Below are positions 25,044-35,589 of a DNA stretch of 64,000 nt, piece by piece (positions within the stretch are counted from its first letter, which is position 1; every line of letters begins with the position of its first letter). This DNA comes from Unio delphinus. Its lineage: Eukaryota; Mollusca; Bivalvia; Unionida; Unionidae. The notes beneath the pieces were generated by a model, which did not search any database, was not told the DNA's origin, and was given only the letters and a program-made list of their open reading frames with translations. The translations under genes were made by a program, and so were the position numbers. The stretch lies in the NCBI GenBank assembly GCA_029339505.1, contig JAQISU010000115.1, positions 3,807,001-3,871,000 on the forward strand. Reading direction: 5' to 3'.

Positions 25044-25370
25044 TGTTTGTTTGTTTGTTTGATTAGGATTTTTAACGTAGCTTTTAACAATTTTTCAGTC
25101 ATATCGCTACGATGTCTGCTGTGATGCAGTTTATAGTAATGTCTAGCACTGAGGCATCATGCCGCAGACATGTAGCATGATGTCCCACCCAGTCACATTA
25201 TCCTGACACCAGGCCGACCAGTCCTAACACTAACCTCTTAATGCTGAGCGTCAAGCGAGGCAGCTGTTAGTACCATTTTTGTAAGTCTTTGGTATGACTC
25301 GGCCGGGGATCGAACCCACGACCTCCCGCTTCCGCGGCGAACGCTCTAACCACTAGGCCACCGGAGCGGT
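25044..25370 (-). repeat. Full-length tRNA-derived SINE inserted in element 1
   Basis: The head with A and B boxes is at the right end (25370-25262), the body includes GTTAAAAATCCTAATC, and the tail is (CAAA)n at 25044-25064. Target-site duplications TAAATCTTTATT flank it at 25032-25043 and 25371-25382. Element 3 carries the uninterrupted site, giving a clean empty allele and a relative date: the SINE inserted after elements 1 and 3 separated. Confidence 0.92.
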
Positions 25371-25585
25371 TAAATCTTTATTCAATATTTACATATTAAA
25401 TTATACAAATGATAGTCAAAATCCCCCCCCCAGCACCCGTCACTCATACACACATTTTCACCACACTCACTACATACAGACATTTAAAAACACTTATATT
25501 TACACATAATAGTAGAAACATATGAGTAGGTGGGAGGGGTTGTTATTCCCTCCCTTATCAACTCGACACCATCTAAGGGAGAGAG

Positions 25586-25595
25586 TATATAAAGG
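25586..25595 (+). promoter_or_regulatory. TATA box (TATATAAAGG), duplicated promoter module
   Basis: The sequence downstream (AATTAATACAGCAATCCGCA and onward) is a diverged copy of that after 24715, so the promoter-like block is duplicated in the same orientation. A third fragment without a TATA box is near 25880-25940. Confidence 0.5.
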
Positions 25596-26004
25596 GAATT
25601 AATACAGCAATCCGCAAGGTATGCTATTTTATTTTCTTGAATTACTTATTAATGGTGTTTCACAGTATTTAAATGAGACAGCATATTTGACTCAAACACT
25701 AAAACAAAGAATATAATTGTTTGAAAACATTTCTTTTCTTACAATACAAAGCCCACCGCTGAATCACAATAACCCATAAAACAAGTTAACACAATCTAAG
25801 AGAGAAAGTATACACGTGTGTTATCCTGTAACGCCTGCATCTCCGGATCACATCCTATGTTTATGAAATACGCATTAATCGCACGTGAGACAGAATATTT
25901 GACTTAAACACTAAAACAATACCCAGCCGCTAAATCACAATGATAACTCCCTTGGTTATATCCATTGGTTATATTTAAGAGTTGTCTCCCTTGGTGTTAT
26001 AGAC

Positions 26005-26056
26005 ACATACGCTTCATAATTAACAAGCACGGGTGAGGTCTGAATTCTTGGTTCAT
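26005..26056 (-). pseudogene. Remnant of HNH/NUMOD endonuclease gene
   Basis: The first dozen codons (ATGAACCAAGAATTCAGACC onward) match the start of the element 2 gene at 43729. The sequence is then shifted out of frame and ends after about 50 bp. It lies just downstream of the zinc-protein gene, as in element 2, so the body of the gene has been deleted from this lineage. Confidence 0.65.
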
Positions 26057-26069
26057 TTGTATAATAACA

Positions 26070-26393
26070 CTATTTTTCTAATTCATTGTTTGGTTTAATT
26101 ATAAGTCTCTGTATATAATCTTGAGGAGTCTTTACTATTTTGTCATCGTTGGGGTCAATGACAGTATTTTTTATTCTTTTATCATAATAGCGTTTTAGTT
26201 CCCTGTATCGTTTGCCGCCACACATAACACATAATTGCGACCTCCCCCTAACCCCAACCCCACATCGAATACAGGGTAACGGACCAAGGCTTCCACGACG
26301 AAAGCTTTGCATATGATACCAACAGAATTCATTTCTGCATGATTTGTTACACGGTGTCACTGATCCAATCATAAGCCATTTGCAATGATTCAT
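26070..26393 (-). CDS. Small cysteine-rich zinc-binding protein
   Basis: 107 residues from the conserved start MNHCKWLMIG; an upstream ATG at 26411 is absent from element 2. Cysteine pairs and a His (CNKSC, EFCWYH, LPCIRCG, QLCVMCGGKRY) suggest two zinc-binding knuckles, followed by a basic helix (YRELKRYYDKRIKN). Probably a nucleic-acid-binding or regulatory protein; no named family recognised. It is transcribed divergently from the polymerase across 42 bp and is intact here and in element 2. Confidence 0.65.
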   Translation of the reverse strand: MNHCKWLMIGSVTPCNKSCRNEFCWYHMQSFRRGSLGPLPCIRCGVGVRGRSQLCVMCGGKRYRELKRYYDKRIKNTVIDPNDDKIVKTPQDYIQRLIIKPNNELEK

Positions 26394-26435
26394 TATACTT
26401 AAATCTTTCATTTAAATACTTGTTTTAATTATAGT
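26394..26435. promoter_or_regulatory. 42-bp divergent promoter between zinc protein and polymerase (element 1)
   Basis: Contains ATTTAAATACTTGTTTTAAT. All three elements keep exactly 42 bp between the two start codons (also 43350-43391 and 60208-60249), with the same core. It must hold at least part of a bidirectional promoter, or both messages must begin inside the neighbouring gene. Confidence 0.6.
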
Positions 26436-29400
26436 ATGGAGGAGTTCGAGAGATTATCGAAAATTAAGCCTTGGAAAAGTGTTCAATTCAATCTTGATAG
26501 AGTTTCTGATACACCAAAGAATAAAATTCTTGATAGAACCTTGATTAGTAAAATCAGAGACTGTTTTAATGAATTCAAGCGTGATGGGGCAGCTCATTGT
26601 TGGTCAACATTTCGAATTGATGGTGTTGTTGACGCTACCATGAATGATGAAAAAGCAGCAGTGATAATCTCACGTCTTCGGGAAGAAAGAAATTTTTTTG
26701 GAATAAAATTTCTTATCCGTGATAATGGAAAATGGATCATTAGGGACAAATACGAGCCTATTCTTAAGGACAAAAAAACTGTCACTGTGACTCAGGATTC
26801 AAAACCAGGAATTTTGACTGGAATTGACAAACCCTACTACGAAAGATCTTATCCTGTCACAGCAGTTGTTTACGGGATCTATCCGCTCAATGAAAAACCT
26901 GATATTTCAAAACAAGCACCCATGAAATATTCGACAGGGCTCAATTGTGTAGCAGCACGAATAATGGAACACTTCACAAATGCGTCCCGGGGAAATAAAC
27001 TAACTGATCTAAGACGAAAAAAAATAACCGAATGGGAACTGACAGTGAAACAGCATGGGGCAACAATTCAAGATATAGCCAAATTAGAAACATCATTGAG
27101 ATTTCCAATATCGGTAATGACAATCACCGGAGAAGTATTATACGAATCGAAATATAAATCAAAAGGGACTCCCATTGAAATTATTGATCATAACGCGCAC
27201 GCGTGGTCATCTGCAGTAACAATATTCCCACGGGATAGAACCGTAAAATATCTATCCCAAACTCTGTTTGGAACCGAAGAGTTTTTTTCAGAGCAGAAAT
27301 TATTTGATGCTATTTACCATTTGAGTAAAAACGATTCTGTGTCAGTGTGGCTATTTCATAGTACTTCAGACGAAGAATGTAGATTTGATCAGTTTTTAAG
27401 GCCCAACGGAGAATTGTACCGTACTGAAGAGCTGCATAATCAAATGAAACAACTAGCTAGTGAATTTTCTCCCCAGAGTTCTCTGGGGGAAGACAACGAT
27501 CAATTATTAGCAAACTGTTTTACAGTACCATCAGTTGCAGCACATTTTGCTAGAAAGAAAAACGCGTGGAAACCAACCCGAAGTGAGTTCTTATCAGATG
27601 TCAAATTGTCCTGTCTTGAATACAGCCATGGAGGATTATGGAACACAAAATACACCGCTGATACCGTTATTTCAGTTGATATGATTGCATGTTATCCAGG
27701 AAGTTTTCTTGGGTATGGAGAGTGTGAGAAATATTTCAAACGATTTGGACACCCTACACACGAAATGACCCGTGTTGCTATTAATGGACCACTGCCACAT
27801 TTCGATTTAACCGGATTCGCTTGTGTAGCATCATTTGAAATGGCTGAAGGGCTTCATCCGTGTAGTTATCTTTGGATTGGTAAACACATGTCTGAAAAAC
27901 ACTGGATGCCAATAGTGTTATTACGGTATATGCTTGATTGTAAGATGTTAAAATCGTTAATTGTCAGTGAAGCAATTATATCCTATCGAGCACAGAAATC
28001 AGTCTGGTTACCACAACCTGATCTAGAAAAAATAATTAGCGAAGAGCGAAAACTGTTTCCTGATTTTAATGAACAACAAATCATGGATTGGTCCAGACAG
28101 TTATTTGAAATCAGAAACAATGAAGCAAAAGATCTTGGACGAAGAATAATCGGTAAATTTACCCAAGGTGGCAAAGATGATAATACGAGATATTCTTCAC
28201 GATTGATTATAGACAATGCTGAATACGATTTTGTAATCAAAGATTTAACGAATAGGGGCCTATATGTCAATCGTAAGACGCATTTATGTCCGATGGAACC
28301 AAATTGGGTACAATTGTTACTTACACTGATGGATACAATCCGCAGTACACACATTTGAGAGCTTCTATGCTTGGTTATGCTTCTATTAATTTATTTTCAA
28401 TGATCAATAGATTTCCTACTACCGCAGTTAGAGTTGCTACTGACTCATTTTACATAAATAGCAAAATGGCTGATTTTAAGGCTACTGGCAACGAGAATTG
28501 GGGGTCATGGAGAATTAAGAAGGAAATGCTTCATGATTATATTCCATCAGCAGATGTTACCATTGAAAATAATTACTTAGAAAGCAATCAGTGTTCAGAA
28601 TTTTCTAGTGCACCACCGATTTCTGATCCAATATGCCTGTATAAAACAGTTTATTTAAACGGTTGTGGCGGGTCAGGAAAAACAACCCGGGCAATTGAGT
28701 TATATCGTGGGAAATCAAACATGATTGTGCTAACACCGACTCACAGACTTGCAAGAGAAATGATACAGAGAGGGGTAAATGCCTGCACTTATCATAGTTT
28801 CTTTAGATGGAAGGGAGATAAATGGACTCCTGAGCGCATGGGAGAGAAATTTATTCCTGAAATTATCATGTGGGATGAAATAGACACAGTGTCCGAAGAT
28901 GTCTTAAAAATATTTCTTGAGTGGTTGTTATTGAAGAATACAAAAGTCGTCATGTGCGGTGATCACGGCCAACCACCACCATTTGTCGGTGCATCCCCCC
29001 ATGAATGGCTAAAGGGTTTTGTAGACTATTATGAAGAAATTGATACTGATCATAGATCACTTGATAATGAATTAAAAGAGTTTAAGAAATTAATTAGATT
29101 AAAACCGGATAGAATCCAGTGTGAAATAGCCCGTGAAATAATTTCGGAAACTCCCATGAATGAGTTTTGGGAAGCGTGGAGACCAAATGATTTAATCATT
29201 GCAAGTAGAAAAATAGTCAGGGATACACTTCAGATGAAGTTATTTGAATTGCATAAACAAAAATTTGCAACACTTCCAGTACTGTTATGTTATAGGCCAT
29301 CGGATACACGAAAACAGAACATCGAAGTTGATATTCCAGGCCTGACAGAGTCAAGGCGTGAAAAGCAGATTCTCGTATTAAATGATATTGTGCTGGTTGA

Positions 29401-29918
29401 TATCAATGTCGTTGAAGATGCATTGCGTGCTAATAAATCCCCATGGACGCTAGGTTATGCAGCAACAATACACTCTTCACAGGGATTGACTATATCGGAT
29501 ACAATTGTTTGGATGGTAGATAATCGCATAGAATGGTCGAATTTAGTCTATCTCGCAATGTCTAGAGTACGAAAAATAAATCAGCTTCGAAGAATTGTCT
29601 TCGATGATGAAATCATTGGTGGCGATGATGAAATCATTGGCGATGATAATGATATTATTGATAAAAAACTCTCCGGTTACAAACAACAAGACAAAAAAAA
29701 AACAACGAGAATTTGATATTGATGCTGAATTAATAATTACTCTGAAGCAACAACAGAATAATCACTGCGCGAGTTGCAATTGTATAATGCGTTGGCAGTA
29801 TTCGGATAAGGATCCTCGCCAATTCACCGTTGACAGAAAAAATAACAATCTCGGTCATGTCAGAAATAATGTGATGTTGACTTGTCTTGAGTGCAATAGA
29901 CGCAAGGGTGCTAGTTAA
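26436..29918 (+). pseudogene. B-family DNA polymerase / SF1 helicase / HNH fusion, frameshifted
   Basis: Replicative protein of about 1,160 codons. Polymerase motif A (SVDMIACYPGSF, about residue 414), a motif B-like GKFTQGG (about 572) and motif C (VATDSFY, about 668, with Ala in the first Asp position) are in the right order. A short thumb leads to Walker A GCGGSGKTT (about 745), Walker B IIMWDEID, CGDHGQPPPF, GYAATIHSSQG and YLAMSRVR, all of an SF1 Pif1/RecD-type helicase. The C-terminus is an HNH domain (HCASCNC, VDRKNN, GHVRNNV, CLECNRRKG). No exonuclease motifs or terminal-protein domain could be identified in the first 400 residues. Two frame breaks: a missing base near 28274, and the A10 run at 29694-29703. 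Element 3 carries helicase and HNH in a single frame, which shows that the fusion is real. Confidence 0.9.
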
Positions 29919-30856
29919 GCCCATGCGGTGGTAATTGAGTATCCTCAGGTATCACTTGTAATTGTTGTCTAGTAAAACCCCGTTGAGGGGCAGTTGAATC
30001 CAGTTTATAGATTGGAAGTCTACCCGTAGATCGTGTTATACTAGATATCTTATGTGCAGTAATACTCCAAATAGGATCAGTAGCCCTTTTTGTGCCACCC
30101 TCAAGCTCTCCTGGTTCGTATAAGTACCTCACAATGACATTACTACCAACAATTGGTTCTTTGAAGTCTTTTTGTGGTTTTTCAGGTATCGACTTCTTTT
30201 TAATCGCGTTGATAGGTTTCATGTTGATGGTTCTAGTAATCTCGTTATTCAGTGCGGTAACTACACCTGGTAATCTCTTAACCCATTCACGGGATCTTTT
30301 TTCTTGGATGAATTCTTTTGCATATTGATATCCAAATAACCGCTCAGCAAGAATCCGATTAAATCGTTCTACAATGGCCTGATCACGATGCAGTGCAGTA
30401 TGCCCTCGTCTGATAGCGACATTGTGATATTTCATTGTAGATAACACTGCACCCTGAAAATCCTTGCCCGGGTCAACTTGTAACAGATTTGGCCAGTGCA
30501 GAGGGCTCCTTCGATAAATCCTTTCAAATGCAGAAGCGACTTCAGTGGCCGATTTTGTTTTTAACGGTTCTGCTTCTTTGTATCGACTTGCAATATCAAC
30601 TACAGTTAACGCATATTTGTAACCACGATCATGTGGCAGAAATAATAGATCAGCCTGATGAACTTCATTTGGTCCGGTTACATCAAAATGCGAGAATTGA
30701 ATTTGTTTAGGCGGTGGTAGATAAATTTGCCATAGTGCCTGTTTGGATAACCAATGAGCCGCAGTGGTTTTTTTTCACTTTTGCGGCGCTAGCGAGTTTA
30801 CTGATTGCAGCGTTACCCTTCCAGTATCCTCTTGGGGAATAATAAATAGATTCCAT
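29911..30856 (-). pseudogene. rve-family (retroviral-like) integrase, one frameshift
   Basis: Catalyses strand transfer of the element ends into host DNA. The start MESIYY is at 30856. A run of eight T (30768-30775), one more than in element 3, shifts the frame about 30 codons in; the rest is open to 29911. Core residues are conserved: Asp in QADLLFLPHD, Asp in LQVDPG and Glu in VERFN. A C-terminal SH3-like/chromo-like block (VIVRYLYEPGELEGG, RATDPIWS) follows. This copy also lacks a few residues relative to element 3 near IPEKPQKDF. It ends tail-to-tail with the polymerase gene, overlapping by 8 bp. Confidence 0.88.
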
Positions 30857-30863
30857 GTTGTTA

Positions 30864-31393
30864 TTAATTACCAGCACCTAACATCAATTTACTTTTCATA
30901 GCCGATTTTATCAAAAATGAAGCCAATTTTTCTTTGAAGGATTTATCAGTGATAGAATTCAACGCATGAATTAATTTCACATCTGCTAGATGCCTGTGTT
31001 GCAAATTGCTACTTTTATAAGCAACATCATGAAGGTGACAGGCCTTATCAATAGCGTTTATTGGTTCCTCACCGGGTCGGGGCTGATTTTGATCATTGAG
31101 TCTGATATCAAGTCTTGTTCCCGGTCCACAATAACTATACCCTGGAAGGTGTTTTTCTCCGGGGTATTTTGCCCATGGGGTTCCAGGGAGTTTTGCTAAT
31201 TTGGCAGCGATATCACCTCCTCGTTTTTTTTTAAAGGTTCCTTGGGTTCCTTGGGTTTAGAAACAAATCTAAATTTCTTTGTACTACACTGTACGCATTT
31301 ACCAGAAAGCGCTGATCGGTTATTTTTAGTTGTAATCGTCGTCAAATCATCTGTGCCAGTACGTTTTTTACACTTCACACAATATAGATCCAT
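30864..31393 (-). CDS. Zinc-ribbon plus phospholipase A2 protein, joined by a -1 frameshift site
   Basis: The first frame (31393-31196) encodes a zinc ribbon (CVKC, CVQC). The second, in the -1 frame, encodes a parvovirus-VP1-like phospholipase A2: PGYSYCGPGT-type calcium loop, then DKACHLHDV with the catalytic His-Asp pair. Such enzymes are used by capsids to breach endosomal membranes. The frames meet at CCT TTA AAA AAA AAC, whose last seven bases form the A AAA AAC slippery heptamer in phase. Total length is 530 nt, exactly as in element 3. Either programmed -1 frameshifting makes the fusion or both copies share an indel. Confidence 0.75.
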
Positions 31394-31410
31394 AATTTAT
31401 ATATAACGGC

Positions 31411-32076
31411 ATGAATATAATTGATTATTCAGCTACCCGACGACGGGAACCTATTAAACATCATGAAATGTTGCCGAATTCAATTAGAATGATTATAATC
31501 GGACCATCTGGAAGCGGAAAGACACAACTGCTACTTAATTTGATAACGAGATGGATGAAATGGAACAAATTGTATTTAATAGCCCCGAGTGTAGACGATC
31601 AGCGATGCTATGAAGTGCTAAAGGATTTTAACGAGAAAGCAAAAGAATTTCAAATCGATGAAGATTTTATTGAGTTTATTACTGATATAGAGGAAGCCCC
31701 TTCCGTGGAAGACATCGATGGAAGTATTAACAATTTAGTGGTATACGATGATATCATGTTAGATAATCAAAAACATCCTGCTAGAATATTTTCCCGAGGC
31801 AGGCATAAAAACACTGATGTGATCTATGTCACTCAACGGTACACACAAATACCAAAAGTGATCAGAGATAATTGCAATGTGTTGTGTGTATTTAACGGCG
31901 TTGATACTCATACGCTACGAAATATTCATCAGACCTGGTGCAGCGGTGATATGAATCATAATCAATTTAGAAATTTCTTTAGTCACGCTCAGTCAAAACC
32001 ACACGGATTTGTGACAATAAATTTAGCAGACCCTAGGACACGATATCGTATCGGACTAGATCAAATATTCGGTTAA
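31411..32076 (+). CDS. A32/FtsK-HerA-like genome-packaging ATPase
   Basis: Intact 221-residue frame; motor that loads DNA into the capsid. Walker A is GPSGSGKTQ (residues 31-39), Walker B is NLVVYDDIM (Asp113-Asp114), and a sensor-like YVTQRYTQIPKVIRDN follows near residue 140. The length is typical of Maverick and virophage ATPases. The gene ends with DQIFG and a stop inside the terminal inverted repeat. It is divergent from the zinc-ribbon gene, 17 bp away. It is almost identical to the element 3 copy (one His/Asn difference seen). Confidence 0.92.
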   Translation: MNIIDYSATRRREPIKHHEMLPNSIRMIIIGPSGSGKTQLLLNLITRWMKWNKLYLIAPSVDDQRCYEVLKDFNEKAKEFQIDEDFIEFITDIEEAPSVEDIDGSINNLVVYDDIMLDNQKHPARIFSRGRHKNTDVIYVTQRYTQIPKVIRDNCNVLCVFNGVDTHTLRNIHQTWCSGDMNHNQFRNFFSHAQSKPHGFVTINLADPRTRYRIGLDQIFG

Positions 32077-32262
32077 CCTAGAACTGAAAGTTCTAGCAGC
32101 AGAGAGGGTGAGTGACAACGACGTTGCGACATCAACGAAAACGCGAACAATCATAAGGGTCGGAGACTTATTTTTTCGCGAGAAGGGTTTATTCGTACCG
32201 TTTTAAAGGTATAATAAAAAATAACCAAAAAAAAAGTTCTCCGATTCACCCTCTCTGCTGCT
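32053..32262 (-). repeat. Element 1 right terminal inverted repeat
   Basis: Mirror of 15712-15922. It includes the last codons of the ATPase, the AGAACT hairpin, and a terminal module 32095-32262 that starts and ends with complementary copies of AGCAGCAGAGNGGGTGA. The direct repeat GTTTT follows at 32263-32267. Confidence 0.95.
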
Positions 32263-32267
32263 GTTTT

Positions 32268-33885
32268 ACCTGATTACGATATTGTAATGTGATATGAAAA
32301 CTATTTTTTTTAATCCCAGACAAATTCCCTTAATGATATCTCATCAGTAATTAGTAGCAATTACCGCTTTACAGGTGGGTCTTTTTCCCGGTGGAATGTA
32401 CCACAGTGATGTTTAACTGCGCCGGAACGTCGGTAGTTACCGTCAGTAAGGAATGTGAAGAAATTCCAGACGATTCTTTTAAGGACTTTAATGGTACGGC
32501 AAATTTTTAACTTTAAAAAAAAAACGGTTGTATTGGTCACAAGTTAAAGGTGACAAATATAATTATATTTATGATCCTTAAATCAAATCTTTTGACAAGT
32601 GTTATGCATGTCACCAACGCAGTGGCCAAATTAATTGCTGTGAAAAAAACATTCTGGCAAAATTCATCTTTCAGAGAAATTTCGGATTAAGAAACGACAA
32701 AAACAAAATAAAAACATATTATATGTTTTATTCATTTACTAGAGTATATGAATGCGCTAAGTATATGTATTCCTTTTGTCAGACTGCGAATCATCTTACG
32801 ATTTTTAGGAAGCGCAGTTGTTTTCTGAATTATTCGCAATTTCACAAAATACTTTCTCGTTTGTTGAATAAGCATGTTAATGTTTACTGGATCTCTCTTG
32901 CCAGGGTATATTTTGTCCCATCCCAATGACTACTGTATCCATACTGTAGCTAGAAAATTGTAAGCTTGAACACGTCATGTTTTTATCAATTGGTCCTTTA
33001 ATGTCAGTACAGTGTACAATAACATCTGTAGCTTAACTATAGTCACAGCTTTTAGAATACAAATGTATGACAGACACATTGCAAATTATTATACGTTGAG
33101 GCGCTAGTCATTTAAGTAACGGGGCGATTGGGGGGTGGGGATGGTTGTGAGTTTCGTTTGTGCTGAAATATATTTTTTTTATCTCGATAAAAGAATATTA
33201 ATTACCTGATAATACCATGGATAGAACTTGATGCTGTTTTTCTTTAAATAAGACCAAGATATTTTTTCCAGTTATTGACAGACGGATATTAAACAAAAAA
33301 TGTTTAAATCCCGTCCTCCATAGCATGTTGTTGGTTCCTAATTTGATTGTGGTATACCATGGTACGTTGGGAAATTCCGTTGAATACGGCAGTACAACAT
33401 TTTTCGCGGTACCCAGCATTATTAGCTTTGTAGAGTACATTGTCTCGGGTAAAAAGACAATATTGGTTACTATAAATTAAAATATACTCTTGCTCTGGAA
33501 GAAAGTGTTAAAGATTTATATCACCTCACACCAGCTGATTTTGTTAAGTATGTCCTTTTTATGAAAATATACGATCAAACACCGCATAGGCAAAAAAAAT
33601 TATGTTCCTGGAGATATTTGTTCAGGCAGTCTCTATCCAAAGTACTATTTTTGATTGCGCATGCCAAGGTTATAATGTCTCTTCCTCAAACTCGAAAATA
33701 AATCTGTCTTCATTTCGTACAACGACTGGTAAAAATGTAATAAGCTGGACATCCTTTTGGTCTGAATAGAAAGTTTTGCAACTTATCAACCTCAGTGTAA
33801 GACAGATCTTATCAGTGTAAGACAGATCTTATCAGTGTAAGACAGATCTTATCACAAAGCGACGACCTAACACTTACGGTGTAAA
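32268..33885. other. Host DNA between element 1 and a LINE remnant
   Basis: No coding region recognised on either strand. AT-rich host sequence with a small tandem repeat at its right end. Confidence 0.5.
33796..33855. repeat. 20-bp direct repeat, 3 copies
   Basis: CAGTGTAAGACAGATCTTAT recurs three times head to tail. Confidence 0.9.
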
Positions 33886-35250
33886 ATGAATCCAACCTTG
33901 CGGTCATTGGACTACGCGAAACGTTTCGTGATTGAAATGTACATGACTGTGCTATCTCTATTAGCAAGGTTTGTTGGAGAAGGACGAGATCGATTACAAG
34001 ACATAGGAGGAGAATGTTTCATGTACGTTTCAAATAACGAAACATACAAGAGAAGAACATATTTCGAAATATCTACTATGAAATCATTATGGACTGAGTT
34101 AAATTTCCTCAATAGTCAATCCATTTTGTATCTGCTCGGTATACCGACCTCTAAACTCCTCTCATCATGGACTGCTTTTATCTTTCAGTAATGAATTAAT
34201 TATCATGGTAGATTTTAATATTGAGTTCCTATTTGATGATAAAACTAAATGGCTACATGTAATACGAGTACAGCACCTTACACAGATAAGTAATCCAACA
34301 AGAGTAACAGCCTGTATATCTACTATGATCGACCACATCTAAACTAACCATCCTACCAATCTATAGGAGATAAACGTACACTGTTTCCCTATAAGTGATC
34401 ACTTGTAAGCAACAGAACGCAAAGAAAAACAACTACACTCCTCAATGCAATACAGATGTTTCAAAAACTTTGCTGAAAATGAATTTCTCACCAAGCTGTC
34501 ACAAAATGTTAATTCATTAACTTTCTCTAACATAGACCAAGTTTATGACTTGTCTATCTGGAACCAGTTTTCTTACTATCCTTAAAAGAACTCGCCATAT
34601 AAGTATGAAAGAATTAAACAATTGAAAAAACAACCAGAATGGTATCGTAATGAAATCGCAACATAAATATCAAGATTTTACCAACTATCGTTTGTGGCGG
34701 AACAAAGTCAAATCACTGATTGTAAAACGCAAGTTTTCAAAGAAGCCATCGCTTTAAACGCGGATAACAGATCCACCTGAATGTGGAATTTTTGTTGATG
34801 ACACTAGTTATAGTGATGAACTCGATATTGCAGCCAACTGAATAATACTAATACTTACTAATATATCCCAAATCCTTGACTGGTCTACTTGTACTAAGAC
34901 TATTTAGACAAACTTACCAAATTCGTCAATAAAAGGGTTCCCCGATCAAATTAATTTCAAACTTCCCATAATAACAATAAACGACACTTTTGATATTCTC
35001 AATAAAATTGACAGAAACAAATCAGCGAATCTAGATGGAATTGATCCCCGAACTCTGCAAATGCCTGCTGTATTAATCTCAGCGTTGATGAATGAAATAA
35101 GTAAATGTAGTATCACTTGCTGTAAATTCTCGGAGATATTGAAGTTAACAAAGGTATTCGCAATCTATAAGGGGAATGAAGAAGACTGACCCATTAAACT
35201 AGCAACTTATATCGATTCCGTCTGTACTTTCAAAAATAATTGATGTTGTT
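33886..35250 (+). pseudogene. Degenerate non-LTR retrotransposon (endonuclease and reverse transcriptase fragments)
   Basis: In the plus-strand frames, blocks typical of an apurinic-like endonuclease are readable: SLWTELNFLNSQSILYL (33886 frame), then VDFNIEFLF and NPTRVTACISTMIDHI at 34206-34340. An RT-like block (NKSANLDGIDPRTLQ to KLTKVFAIYKGNEED) lies at 34990-35190. Stops and frame changes separate them and no YADD box was found, so this is an old 5'-to-mid fragment of a Jockey/CR1-like LINE. Clade assignment is tentative. Confidence 0.7.
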
Positions 35251-35257
35251 CTAAGGT

Positions 35258-35470
35258 TTAACGCCATTTTTTGGCACAAGATAGACTATACATGGCGGCC
35301 AGTATTAATGGTAGAGAAAGAACCCAGGAAAAACCCAAAAGAACCACCGACCCACGAGAAGCTACTGGCAAGCTTTCTCGCATACCCACATTGACCGAAT
35401 CCGCGACTCGAACACATGCAGACAGAGGTGAGATGCAGTGATCCATAACGAAGAGCACATTAGACTGGGG
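35258..35470 (-). repeat. Possible tRNA-derived SINE
   Basis: The minus strand has a weak B-box-like GTTCGAGTCGC, a C-rich body (CCTGGGTTCTTTCTCTACC) and a TGGCGTTAAACC tail end, reminiscent of lophotrochozoan SINEs. The A box is poor and no target duplication was identified. Confidence 0.35.
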
Positions 35471-35589
35471 GCCCCTAAAAATGATTGAAAAACAATCATC
35501 ATCATTATCATCATCATCTTCGTCATCAAACCGTTAACCCAAGAAGTCGTTAGGGCACCACAGTTGACTTTATAACCAATTCTCTCAAT

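Larger units (their letters stand above)
24311..26000. other. Gene-poor central region of element 1 (regulatory/origin candidate)
   Basis: No convincing gene. It contains repeated TTAATTAAGTTAATTAAG motifs, a conserved imperfect inverted repeat (24549-24696), and a promoter-like module starting at a TATA box at 24715 that is repeated at 25586 and, in part, near 25880. The modules share TATTTTATTTTCTTGAATTA, CAGTATTTAAATGAGACAG and GCTGAATCACAA. A 327-bp SINE insertion is also present. Element 3 has the equivalent region without the SINE at 60681-62581. Confidence 0.6.
15712..32262. mobile_element. Endogenous Maverick/Polinton-class virus, element 1 (complete, 16.55 kb)
   Basis: Bounded by about 210-bp terminal inverted repeats beginning AGCAGCAGAG and flanked by a 5-bp direct repeat GTTTT at 15707-15711 and 32263-32267. 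Inside are the hallmark genes of the class: rve integrase, B-family polymerase, packaging ATPase, adenain-like protease and a double-jelly-roll-type capsid protein. The virion arm (left) is read on the minus strand. The polymerase and ATPase are on the plus strand, and the integrase and phospholipase genes on the minus strand. At least six genes are interrupted and a SINE sits in the central region, so the copy is not autonomous. It is near-identical to element 3 and in opposite orientation. Confidence 0.93.

Noticed and set aside
32723..33440. Short open frames in the host spacer
   Set aside because: AT-rich chance frames on both strands without motifs, partners or splice evidence.
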